Source: Actinomycetes bacterium (GTDB taxonomy: Bacteria; Actinomycetota; Acidimicrobiia; Acidimicrobiales; RAAP-2). Taken from it: DNA of 46,735 nucleotides. The translations under genes and the position numbers were made by a program. The notes below the pieces were generated by a model. That model was not told the DNA's origin. It ran no database searches and was given only the letters and a program-made list of their open reading frames with translations. Numbering within the stretch: the first letter of the stretch is position 1; every line of letters begins with the position of its first letter. Shown in pieces: positions 24,743 through 32,184 of this stretch. The stretch lies in assembly GCA_021827705.1 (NCBI GenBank), contig JAKAUQ010000008.1:1-46735 (forward strand). Direction: 5' to 3'.

Positions 24743-27468
24743 CAGTGCACCTCCAGAGGCACCCGCCGGCGCGGGTGCGCGACTTCGAGCGTGGCGGCCG
24801 CCTGGGCGACGGCGGCTCCCGCGTGCATGATCGAGTCGACGATGTCCTTGGCCCCCGACGAGGCGCCCGCGACGTACACGCCCGGGATGCTCGTACGGCC
24901 CGGGCTGTGATCGCCCGCCGGCTCGGCGACGAACCGGAACTCGCTGGCGGCCAGATCCTCCTCGTCAAAGAGGTGCAGGGCGTCGGGGTTGGGCCGCACG
25001 CCGACCGACAGCACCACGAGGTCGTACTCGGCCTCCACGACGCGCCCGCCGTTCTCAATGTCCTCGTAGAAGACCCGCAGGTCCCCGTTGTCCTTCTCCT
25101 CGATCTTGGCCACCCGACCCTTGATGTAGGTCGCGCCCATGTCCTTGCCCTGGGAGAAGAACTCCTCGTAGCGCTTGCCCGCCGCGCGCATGTCCATGTA
25201 GTGGGTGGTGACGTCGGCCAGGGGCAGGGCCCCCATGATCAGCTGGTGCTGCTTGATCGAGTACATGCAGCAGATCTTCGAGCACAGGGGGTTGTCGACG
25301 GTGCGGTCGCGCGAGCCCACGCAGCTGACGTAGGCCACGCGTTCGGGCACCTTGCCGTCACTGGGCCGCAGGACCGTGTTGAAGGGCCGCGTCGGTGCGA
25401 GCAGGCGGTCCATCTCGGTGGCGGTGATCACGTTGGGGAAGGTGCCATAGCCGTACTCGGGCTTCTGGTAGGCGTCGAACAGCTCGTAGCCCGTGGCCAC
25501 CACGACGGTGTCCACCTCCAGGTCGAGCATCTCGTCGTGCTGCTCCAGGTGGATGGCGTCAGCCGGGCACACCCGCGAGCAGGCGCCGCACTCCGAGCAC
25601 ACCCCGCAGTCCAGGCAGCGCGACACGCCATCGAGCGCCTCGACCTCGGTGAGGGCCGGCTCGAGCTCGGCGAAGTCGTGGGGCGTCACCGAGAAGTCGA
25701 TGCCCGACACGGCGGGGTCGCGGCGCGAGTGGGTCCGCTGGCGCGCTAGCACCGCGGCGTGGTCGACGACCGCCAGGCGGTCGTCGAGCGCGTGGAAGCC
25801 GTCGAGGGGCTCGCCGCGCAGCCAGCGGTCCAGCATGTGCGCCGCGCGCCGACCCTGGCCGACAGCCCGGGTGATGTCCGAGGGGCCCGTGACGGCGTCT
25901 CCGGCGACGAACACGCCGGGAAGAGCCGTCGCCAAGGTGGTCGGATCGGCCACCAGCGCACCGGACCCGTCGTGGGACAGGGCGGCGAAGGCGTCGCCAT
26001 CGGGGCGCAGCCCGATGGCCGAGATCACCAGGTCGCACGCGACGACGCGCTCGGCTCCGGGGATCGCCTCGGGACGACGCCGGCCCGACGCGTCGGGAGG
26101 TCCCAGGCGCATCTCCTGGCAGCGCACCGCGCTGGCGTGGCCCGCGGCGTCGGCGACGACCTCGGCCGGTGCGAGCAGGAAGGCGAACGAGACGCCTTCC
26201 TGCTCAGCGTCCTCGGCCTCGACGTGGTTTGCGGGCATCTCCCCGCGGCTGCGGCGATAGACCACGGTCACGGCCGCGCCCAAGCGACGGGCGGTCCGTG
26301 CCGCATCCATGGCCACGTTGCCGCCCCCGACCACGACGACTGTGCGACCCGACAGGTCCCAACTCTCCCCCTCGCGCACCGCGCGTAGGAACGCCAGACC
26401 GCTGGTGACGCCCGCGTGCTGCTCACCGGGGATGTGCAGCGACTGGGCCAGCGGCGTCCCGGTGGCCACGACGACCGCGTCGTAGCCCGCGGCGCGCAGC
26501 CCGGCCACGTCGTCGACGGGGTGGTCGACGACGATCTCGACGCCGAGCGCCGTGACGTTGGCGATGTCCTGGTCGACCGCGGCCCGCGGGAGCCGGTACT
26601 CGGGCAGCGCGTAGCGCAGGAACCCGCCCGGCTCGTGCGCGGCCTCGAAGATGGTGACCGCGTGACCGCGGCGCGCCAGCTGCCAGGCGGCGGTCAGCCC
26701 GGCCGGGCCCGAGCCAACGACGGCCACGCGCTGACCCGTCGGCGCGGCCGGCTCGACGCCGGGACCGTCGTAGGTGGCGTAGTGCCAGTCAGCGACGAAG
26801 CGCTTCAGGCGCCGGATCGGCAGGGTGCCCTCCAGGTCCCCCCGGGTGCAGGACTCCTCGCAGGGGGCGTAGCAGGCGCGCCCGAGCGTCGCCACCAGCG
26901 GCGTCGCCTCCAAGATCAACTGGAAGGCCTCCTCGTAGCGGCCGTCACGGATGAGCGCCACGTAGCCGTGCGCCTTGATGCCCGCCGGGCACGCGTCGGT
27001 GCACGGCGAGGTCCCCGCACGCTCGAGCACCGCCTTCTTCGGCACGGCCTGGGGGAAGGCGATGTAGGCGGCGCGGCGGGCGGCGAGGTCGTAGTTGAAC
27101 TGGTCGGGCACCGCGACCGTGCAGGCCACCTCGCAGTCCTGGCAGCCCGTGCAAGCCGACCAGTCGACGTACTTGGCGCGCTGGCGCACGGTGGCCGCGA
27201 AGGTCCCGTCGCTCTGGCGACGGATGCCCTCGACCTCACTGGTCGTGAAGGTCGTGATGTTGGGGTGGTTGACGGTCGAGGACATCTTGGGCCCCGAGAT
27301 GCAGCTCGCGCAGTCGAGGGTCGGAAAGACCTTCGACAGCAGGATCATGCGCCCGCCCACGCTCGCCTGGCGCTCGACCAGCGCCACCGAGTAGCCCATG
27401 TCGGCCAGCTTCAGGGACGACTCCATCCCCGCGATCCCGCCGCCGACCACCAGTGCGTCGAACTTCAT
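24742..27468 (-). CDS. HdrA-like flavoprotein with inserted GltD-type NAD(P)H oxidoreductase module
   Basis: The 908-residue product, starting at ATG 27468 (overlapping the upstream stop), is an HdrA interrupted by a complete glutamate-synthase-small-subunit (GltD/NfnB) module. Residues 1-150 carry HdrA FAD motif VVGGGIAGMESSLKLADMG, the DCASC pair and ferredoxin motif C106-x2-C109-x2-C112-x3-C116. Residues about 150-560 are GltD-like: SPCTDACPAGI, RACYAPCEESCTRGD, FAD motif VVGSGPAGLTAAWQLARRG (about 250) and an NAD(P)H site VVVVGGGNVAMDAARTARRL (about 377-396). Residues about 600-908 resume HdrA: the Cys cluster C618-C634 (CLDCGVCSECGACSRVCP), CVGSRDR..CSKICC (Cys716, 729, 733, 734) and GVYVAGASSGAKDI. 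This adds an NAD(P)H entry/exit point to an Hdr/Qmo complex. Confidence 0.93.
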   Translation of the reverse strand: MKFDALVVGGGIAGMESSLKLADMGYSVALVERQASVGGRMILLSKVFPTLDCASCISGPKMSSTVNHPNITTFTTSEVEGIRRQSDGTFAATVRQRAKYVDWSACTGCQDCEVACTVAVPDQFNYDLAARRAAYIAFPQAVPKKAVLERAGTSPCTDACPAGIKAHGYVALIRDGRYEEAFQLILEATPLVATLGRACYAPCEESCTRGDLEGTLPIRRLKRFVADWHYATYDGPGVEPAAPTGQRVAVVGSGPAGLTAAWQLARRGHAVTIFEAAHEPGGFLRYALPEYRLPRAAVDQDIANVTALGVEIVVDHPVDDVAGLRAAGYDAVVVATGTPLAQSLHIPGEQHAGVTSGLAFLRAVREGESWDLSGRTVVVVGGGNVAMDAARTARRLGAAVTVVYRRSRGEMPANHVEAEDAEQEGVSFAFLLAPAEVVADAAGHASAVRCQEMRLGPPDASGRRRPEAIPGAERVVACDLVISAIGLRPDGDAFAALSHDGSGALVADPTTLATALPGVFVAGDAVTGPSDITRAVGQGRRAAHMLDRWLRGEPLDGFHALDDRLAVVDHAAVLARQRTHSRRDPAVSGIDFSVTPHDFAELEPALTEVEALDGVSRCLDCGVCSECGACSRVCPADAIHLEQHDEMLDLEVDTVVVATGYELFDAYQKPEYGYGTFPNVITATEMDRLLAPTRPFNTVLRPSDGKVPERVAYVSCVGSRDRTVDNPLCSKICCMYSIKQHQLIMGALPLADVTTHYMDMRAAGKRYEEFFSQGKDMGATYIKGRVAKIEEKDNGDLRVFYEDIENGGRVVEAEYDLVVLSVGVRPNPDALHLFDEEDLAASEFRFVAEPAGDHSPGRTSIPGVYVAGASSGAKDIVDSIMHAGAAVAQAAATLEVAHPRRRVPLEVH

Positions 27469-27890
27469 GCCGCCACCTCCGCGGGCAGGGCGGCCAGCAG
27501 GGCCGCGAACTCGTCCATGTGCTTGACGAAGGCCTCCGAGCACACCGAGCACAGTGCCGCCATGCGCACCCGTTCCAGAGCGATGCCCAGATCGCGCAGG
27601 CGCTCTTGAGCCTGCGCGGCGATGCGCGAGGAGCGCGCGTTGCAGTCGGGCAGGTAGGCGCACTCGTCGCCGTCGATGGCCAGGAAGACCCCATCGAAGC
27701 CGTGCTGGAGGGCGTAGACGATCCAGCGCGGCTGGACGCTCGAGGAGCACGGGACGGTGATCGTCGAGATGGTCGAGGCGTAGTGGCGGTGCTGGCTGCC
27801 CGCCAGATCGATACCGGGGTCCGAGATGTTCGCCGTGGAAAACACCAGGATCCGCGGCGATGCGGCACCGGCCCCGTGGCCGGCGCCCAC
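27465..27890 (-). CDS. MvhD/FlpD-like iron-sulfur subunit, divergent
   Basis: MvhD proteins carry a [2Fe-2S] cluster and link hydrogenase or other donors to HdrA; in QmoB the same domain is fused to HdrA. The 141-residue product shows the family frame FSTANISDPGIDLAGS, then VPCSSSVQPRWIVYALQHGFDGVFLA and a GDECAYLPDCNARSSR segment. Compared with typical MvhD (FCCNWC..GADLAG..RVPCSGRVDP), the N-terminal CCxxC is absent. Cys48, Cys77 and Cys83 remain, and an extra CSVC pair (Cys114, Cys117) is present. It overlaps the tusA stop by one base and the hdrA-gltD start by four. The changed ligand set suggests a different cluster or a thiol/persulfide role. Confidence 0.85.
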   Translation of the reverse strand: MGAGHGAGAASPRILVFSTANISDPGIDLAGSQHRHYASTISTITVPCSSSVQPRWIVYALQHGFDGVFLAIDGDECAYLPDCNARSSRIAAQAQERLRDLGIALERVRMAALCSVCSEAFVKHMDEFAALLAALPAEVAA

Positions 27891-28150
27891 TACTTCACCT
27901 TGCGCAGGTACAGGCGGATGTAGCCGGCGTCGTCGTAGTCGCCCAGGTACTCGTTGCCGACCTTGAGCGTCCAGGCCGGCAGGTCCTTCTTGGTGCCCGA
28001 GTCGGTCGCCAGGACCTCCATGACGCCCCCGACGGGGACCTGGCCGATGTTCTTCTTGGCCGCCAGGATCGGGCCGGGGCAGGACGTCCCACGGGCGTCA
28101 ACGGTGACGTCCACGTGCAGGTCCTTCAGGTCTTCTACCGCGACTGCCAC
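27890..28150 (-). CDS. TusA-family sulfur carrier protein
   Basis: TusA proteins accept and pass on sulfur as a persulfide on the first Cys of a C-P-x-P motif. The GTG start at 28150, with AGGAGG seven bases upstream, gives 86 residues, the usual size. The motif is ARGTSCPGPILAAKKN with Cys24; the C-terminal half (GGVMEVLATDSGTKKDLPAW) is also typical. It is the first gene of the seven-gene operon. Together with DsrE2 at the other end it points to sulfur transfer to or from the Hdr-like complex. A role in tRNA thiolation or molybdenum cofactor is less likely from context. Confidence 0.92.
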   Translation of the reverse strand: MAVAVEDLKDLHVDVTVDARGTSCPGPILAAKKNIGQVPVGGVMEVLATDSGTKKDLPAWTLKVGNEYLGDYDDAGYIRLYLRKVK

Positions 28151-28233
28151 GGTGGTGCCTCCTTGGTGCCCCTTCTCCCCTAACGGTAGGGACGCCGCCG
28201 CCGCCGCCACGGGCAGGACCTAGGGCCCAAAGT

Positions 28234-28262
28234 CATAGATTGTGCCTATTTTCACAAAGCAA
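28234..28262 (-). promoter_or_regulatory. Candidate promoter of the tusA-hdr operon
   Basis: On the minus strand TTGCTT (28262-28257) and TCTATG (28239-28234) are 17 bases apart in an AT-rich patch about 85 bases before the tusA start. The -10 match is weak, and TATGAC two bases downstream is an alternative. The spacer is occupied by a CRP/FNR-type palindrome, so binding there would be expected to block transcription. Confidence 0.45.
28241..28256. promoter_or_regulatory. CRP/FNR-type palindrome
   Basis: TGTGCCTATTTTCACA matches the CRP-family consensus TGTGA-N6-TCACA at nine of ten defined positions. It lies between the divergent tusA operon and glycerate kinase gene, in the -10/-35 spacer of the proposed tusA promoter. 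An FNR- or cAMP-receptor-like regulator is inferred; none is encoded in this window. Confidence 0.6.
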
Positions 28263-28298
28263 CGCATGTGTATTTGCTATTCATATCGCCGCCCAAGG

Positions 28299-28314
28299 AT
28301 ACCCGTATGGGTAC
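28299..28314. promoter_or_regulatory. TACCC-GTAT-GGGTA inverted repeat
   Basis: ATACCCGTATGGGTAC contains perfect 5-bp arms (TACCC 28300-28304, GGGTA 28309-28313) around GTAT. It lies 25 bases upstream of the glycerate kinase ATG. C-tract/G-tract palindromes flanked by AT are, from memory, similar to operators of CsoR/CstR-family metal or persulfide sensors. That link is speculative. Confidence 0.4.
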
Positions 28315-28338
28315 CGCGAACTACCCTCGGCCTCGGAC

Positions 28339-29592
28339 ATGGGTGACCTCCTGCGACGCGACGCGCTGGCGATCAGCGACGCCTGGCGCGCCTCCCTCGA
28401 CCTGGATGCGCGCGTGGCTGCGGCCCTCGCGGACCTCGACGTGGGACCCGTCGACGTGGTGGCCCTGGGCAAGGCGGCCCGGGCGATGGCCAGCGCGGCG
28501 GCCGCGCACCTGGGCGGCCGGGTGCGCCGCCGCCTGGTGGTGAGCACGCCAGATCCCCGCCACCTAGACCCGACCGTTCTCGTCGGCGAGCACCCCGTCC
28601 CGGGCCCAGCGAGCCTGACCGCCGGGCGGGCTGTGCGGGACTTCCTCGACGCGGGCCGCCCCTCGGGCACGACGCTCTGGCTGGTGTCGGGTGGCGCCTC
28701 GAGCCTGGCGGTCCTCCCCGAGGCGCCACTGACCCTGGAGGACCTGGCGGCGCTGTGGGTGGCGGGCCTGGCCGCGGGCGTCGAGATCACCACCCTCAAC
28801 CGCCTGCGGGCGGCCACCTCGGGCCTGGCCGGCGGGCTCGCCCTGACCCACGTGCGCACCCCGGCGTCGCGGGCCCTGGTGATGGTCGACACCCCGGCCG
28901 CCCACCCCCGCTGGGTCGCCTCCGGCCTCACCTACCCGTACCGCCCTCGCGCCACCGACCTCGAGGCGGTGATCGCGAGGTTCGCGCTGGCCGGTGAGCT
29001 CGCCGAGCGCGTCCGCGCGGCCGGCGCGGCCCGCCGAGCACGGTCGCACCGGGTGCGCACGGTCCATCGCAACCTCGTGATCGCGACCCCGAGGGATCTG
29101 CGGGCCCCGACCGTGGCGGCCGCGCGCGTCCGCGGCTACACCCCCACGGTGGTGCCCGTCATGACCGGCGACGTCGGGTTGGCGGCTCGGGACTGGGCCA
29201 CCCGCCTGACCCGTCTGGCCACCTGCTCCACCCCGCAGGCTCTCATCGGGGTCGGCGAGCTCACCGTGACGCTCACCGGTACCGGCCGCGGGGGCCGGGC
29301 CCAGGAGTTCGCCTGGACCCTGGCGCGCCACCTGGCGGACCTCGAGCGCCCCGTGGTCGTCGTCGCGCGGGCGACCGACGGCCAAGATCACCTCCCGGGC
29401 GTTGCGGGCGCGTGGTCCGACGCGAGAACGTGGGCGCGGGCGCGCGAGGCCGGCTGGGATCCCGAGACCCTCCGCGCCCGTCACGACACCTCCGCCGGCC
29501 TGCGGGCCCTCGACCAGCTGATCGCGGGTGCCCCAACCGGGTGGAACCTGTGCGACCTCTACCTCGCCGTGCTCGGACCACCGACCCGATAG
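28339..29592 (+). CDS. Glycerate 2-kinase family protein (DUF4147/MOFRL)
   Basis: The enzyme would phosphorylate D-glycerate to 2-phosphoglycerate. The ATG at 28339 gives 417 residues, a normal size. The frame extends 33 codons upstream, but that part covers the promoter palindromes. The N-terminal DUF4147 domain shows VVALGKAARAMASAAA, GEHPVPGPASLTAGRAVRDF and LVSGGASSLAVLP. The C-terminal MOFRL domain shows GELTVTLTGTGRGGRAQEF and ATDGQDHLPGVAGAWSD. The family normally has NDVxGD after the DxxxHPxxxxSG stretch; here the segment reads MVDTPAAHPRWVASGLTY, which departs from the usual form and may alter activity. It is divergent from the Hdr-like operon. Confidence 0.83.
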   Translation: MGDLLRRDALAISDAWRASLDLDARVAAALADLDVGPVDVVALGKAARAMASAAAAHLGGRVRRRLVVSTPDPRHLDPTVLVGEHPVPGPASLTAGRAVRDFLDAGRPSGTTLWLVSGGASSLAVLPEAPLTLEDLAALWVAGLAAGVEITTLNRLRAATSGLAGGLALTHVRTPASRALVMVDTPAAHPRWVASGLTYPYRPRATDLEAVIARFALAGELAERVRAAGAARRARSHRVRTVHRNLVIATPRDLRAPTVAAARVRGYTPTVVPVMTGDVGLAARDWATRLTRLATCSTPQALIGVGELTVTLTGTGRGGRAQEFAWTLARHLADLERPVVVVARATDGQDHLPGVAGAWSDARTWARAREAGWDPETLRARHDTSAGLRALDQLIAGAPTGWNLCDLYLAVLGPPTR

Positions 29593-29601
29593 CCCGGAAC
29601 T

Positions 29602-29623
29602 CGAGAGCCGGTAGCGACTCTCG
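29602..29623 (+). terminator. Hairpin after the glycerate kinase gene
   Basis: CGAGAG (29602-29607) pairs with CTCTCG (29618-29623) across a 10-base loop, starting 10 bases after the stop codon. There is no U tract, so it is a weak candidate. The remaining sequence up to 29819 shows no gene; a TAGTGT box near 29782 may be the -10 of the next gene. Confidence 0.35.
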
Positions 29624-29819
29624 GCGATCGGGCGCGCTGGCCGCGACCCGGGAGGGCATCGCGGGGCACGACGGTATCCCTCCCTGGTAGCCCCGCACCC
29701 GCGAGCGGTGGCTCCTGGCTCGGCTCCGGCCCTGGCCCGCCCGACCACCCTGGCGTCACGGACGCGGTGGCCGGGCCTGGCTAGTGTGTCGGCGAGTGCC
29801 GAGCCAGTGCGGAAGGACC

Positions 29820-31091
29820 ATGAACAAGACGATCCTCGCACTAGCCGTGGCCCTGACCCTCGGCCTCACCAGCACCGGTGCGGGGGCCTCGACCGGCGTG
29901 CAACCCCAGGGCCCTCCCGTCATCTTGATGCCGGCGCACAACTACTCGTTCAGCTCCCTCGCTGGTTACGGTGCGCGCAACTGCTACACGGCGGGTTGGT
30001 CTTCGGCGGCGTGCATCGGCGTGGAGTTGCGGGCCATCAACCACATGCACCAGCTGGAGGGCGTGGCACCGATGGCCCTGCCCACGAACTGGGCGCGCCT
30101 CAGCGTCCCCGAGCAGCTGTTCGTGGTGACCGACCTCGAGCGCGTGGACCGCGGGCTGCCGGCGTACCTCGGCCTCAACGGCGCCCTCAGCGCCGTCGCC
30201 CAGGTTGGCGCCCTACGCAACGCCGACCCGGTGCCACCGCCGCGACTGGAGGGCTGGGACGTCGGCTCGACGTGGGCGGGGGGTGCCGGCAACGCCTTGA
30301 TGGCCGACTTCGAGTGGATGTACGACGACGGTTGGGGCGGGTCTCGCGCCGCCACCAGCAACTTCGACTGCACGAGTGCGCACAGTCCGGGGTGCTGGGG
30401 GCATCGCGACGTGCTGTTGGGCTGGAGCCCCACCGAGCACGCCGGCACGGGCCTCGACTGCGCCATCTGCGTGATGGGCACGGGCTACGTCCCCGGCTCC
30501 CAGACCACGCTCATCGAAGTGCCCCGCACGACGATGCCGCTGTCCTTCACGTGGGCCAAAGACGTCCTGCCGTACCTGGTGAGCCGGCCCTGGACGCGCT
30601 ACTTGAACCTCCTGGTGCCCCAATTCAGCCCGGATCTCGGCTCCACGGGCGTTGCGCCCTCCGTGTTGAGGAAGGCGGGCTACGTCAGTGAGGTGCGCAC
30701 CGCCCTCAACGGGCTGGGCGCCGGCCCGAGCGTGTTCAGCGACGGCGTCGAGCAGTACTTCACCACGAACGGGATGAACTACGTCGTGGGACTCGTGGCG
30801 GCCTTCACTACGACGCTGCGTGCACCCGTCGCCTCCACCGCGGCTCGCGACGCGTGCGACGCGTTGAGCCCCTCCAGCACGACCGTTTCCCGGGCCGGCG
30901 TGGACAACGGCGTGCGGGCCACCTGTGATCAGGGCCGGCTCGTCGTGGTGGCCTGGGTGAAGGCCAACGTGCTGGGTATGGCGGCCAGCTACGACTCCCG
31001 GGCCGGTGTGGGCATGGTCAGCGTGGCCCAGCTGGAGAGTGTCGCAACGGCGAGTTGGAAGGTGGTGGCCGCGGGCGGCCAGCCCTTCTAG
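29820..31091 (+). CDS. Secreted CAP-like protein
   Basis: The 423-residue product begins MNKTILALAVALTLGLTSTG, a standard signal peptide, with GGAAGG before the ATG. The region about 70-250 has features that recall CAP/SCP-PR1 domains: an N-terminal helix with NHMHQLEGVAPMALP, then CWGHRDVLLGWSP, GTGLDCAICVMGTGY, and several paired cysteines. The remainder (about 260-423), with a conserved-looking NGMNYVVGLVAAF, is unassigned. CAP proteins are exported and their enzymatic role, if any, is unsettled. Confidence in the CAP assignment is moderate; export is clear. Confidence 0.7.
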   Translation: MNKTILALAVALTLGLTSTGAGASTGVQPQGPPVILMPAHNYSFSSLAGYGARNCYTAGWSSAACIGVELRAINHMHQLEGVAPMALPTNWARLSVPEQLFVVTDLERVDRGLPAYLGLNGALSAVAQVGALRNADPVPPPRLEGWDVGSTWAGGAGNALMADFEWMYDDGWGGSRAATSNFDCTSAHSPGCWGHRDVLLGWSPTEHAGTGLDCAICVMGTGYVPGSQTTLIEVPRTTMPLSFTWAKDVLPYLVSRPWTRYLNLLVPQFSPDLGSTGVAPSVLRKAGYVSEVRTALNGLGAGPSVFSDGVEQYFTTNGMNYVVGLVAAFTTTLRAPVASTAARDACDALSPSSTTVSRAGVDNGVRATCDQGRLVVVAWVKANVLGMAASYDSRAGVGMVSVAQLESVATASWKVVAAGGQPF

Positions 31092-31133
31092 CGCGAGCTG
31101 GCCGCCCGGCGCGAGCGCGACCCCGAACCTGAC

Positions 31134-31139
31134 TACGCT
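31134..31139 (+). promoter_or_regulatory. -10 box for leaderless aldo-keto reductase gene
   Basis: TACGCT is followed by seven bases and the GTG start at 31147, with no Shine-Dalgarno, consistent with a leaderless transcript. No -35 is recognisable. Confidence 0.4.
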
Positions 31140-31146
31140 GCGCTCA

Positions 31147-32184
31147 GTGTCACGCCTGGACTCCTACGTTGCCGCGCCCGACCGCTACGACGCGGCGGCC
31201 TTTCGCCGCTGCGGACACAGCGGCCTGGCCCTGCCCCAGATCTCTCTGGGCCTGTGGCACAACTTCGGTGACGGCTCGCCCCTCGAGGTCCAGCGGACGA
31301 TCGTGCGGCGCGCCTTCGACCGCGGCGTCACGTGCTTCGACCTGGCCAACAACTACGGCCCGCCCTACGGGGCGGCCGAGGCCAACTTCGGGCGGCTGCT
31401 CCGCAGCGACCTGGCGTCCTACCGCGACGAGCTGGTGATCACCACCAAGGCGGGCTGGGACATGTGGCCGGGTCCCTACGGCGACCGAGGGTCGCGCAAG
31501 TATCTGGTGGCCAGCCTGGACCAGAGCCTGGCGCGGCTCGGGCTCGACTACGTCGACATCTTCTATCACCACCACTACGACGACTCCACCCCCCTCGAAG
31601 AGACGCTCGGCGCCCTCGACCACGTCGTGCGCCAGGGCAAGGCGCTCTACGTGGGCATCTCGTCGTACTCCCCCGCGCGCACCCGCGAGGCGGTGGCCAT
31701 CCTGCGCGACCTGGGCACCCCGCTGCTCGTGCACCAGCCCTCCTACTCCCTGCTGAATCGCTGGATCGAGGACGAGCTGCTCGACACGCTCGACGAGCTC
31801 GGCGTGGGCTGCGCCATCTTCTCGCCACTCGCCCAGGGCCTGCTGAGCGACAAGTACCTCGCTGGGGTGCCCGGCGACTCCCGCGCGGCTGTCGGAGACT
31901 CCTTCCCAGCCGCCTCGCTCTCGGCCCAGAACCTGGAGCGCGTGCGCGCCCTGGCCGACGTGGCCCACGCCCGCGGCCAGAGCCTGGCCCAGATGGCGAT
32001 CGCCTGGACGCTGCGCGACCCGCGCGTCACCTCCGCCATCATCGGCGCGCGCACCGTTGCCCAGCTCGACGAGAGCCTCGACGCGCTGGGCGCTGCGCCC
32101 TTCGACCCCGCCGAGCTCGCGGCGATCGACGCGTTCGCCCGGGAGGGCGGCATCGACCTGTGGCGCGACGTCGCGACGCGCTGA
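31147..32184 (+). CDS. Aldo-keto reductase, YghZ/AKR14-like
   Basis: The 345-residue product is an NADPH-dependent aldo-keto reductase closest in pattern to the YghZ (L-glyceraldehyde-3-phosphate reductase) and voltage-gated K+ channel beta-subunit group. The catalytic tetrad is visible: Asp and Tyr in CFDLANNYGPPYGAAE, Lys in ITTKAGWDMWPGPYG and His in YHHHYDDSTPLEET. Subgroup hallmarks are LGLWHNFGD near the start and GSRKYLVASLDQSLARLGLDY. The NADPH-binding C-terminal segment is TSAIIGARTVAQLDESL. The gene ends immediately beside the convergent transporter gene (TGA/TCA adjacent). The physiological substrate is unknown; detoxification of reactive aldehydes is a common role. Confidence 0.92.
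   Translation: MSRLDSYVAAPDRYDAAAFRRCGHSGLALPQISLGLWHNFGDGSPLEVQRTIVRRAFDRGVTCFDLANNYGPPYGAAEANFGRLLRSDLASYRDELVITTKAGWDMWPGPYGDRGSRKYLVASLDQSLARLGLDYVDIFYHHHYDDSTPLEETLGALDHVVRQGKALYVGISSYSPARTREAVAILRDLGTPLLVHQPSYSLLNRWIEDELLDTLDELGVGCAIFSPLAQGLLSDKYLAGVPGDSRAAVGDSFPAASLSAQNLERVRALADVAHARGQSLAQMAIAWTLRDPRVTSAIIGARTVAQLDESLDALGAAPFDPAELAAIDAFAREGGIDLWRDVATR

Noticed and set aside
27468-27750. 94 extra N-terminal residues for the HdrA-GltD protein
   Set aside because: They overlap the MvhD-like gene in another frame and are Arg/Ala-rich without pattern. The ATG at 27468 overlaps the upstream stop and begins directly with the FAD motif.
21033-28150. A classical sHdr sulfur-oxidation (HdrC1B1A-HypS-HdrC2B2) cluster
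   Set aside because: No HdrB/CCG-domain gene, HypS or lipoate-binding protein is present. The membrane subunit and paired HdrA proteins fit a Qmo-type complex better.
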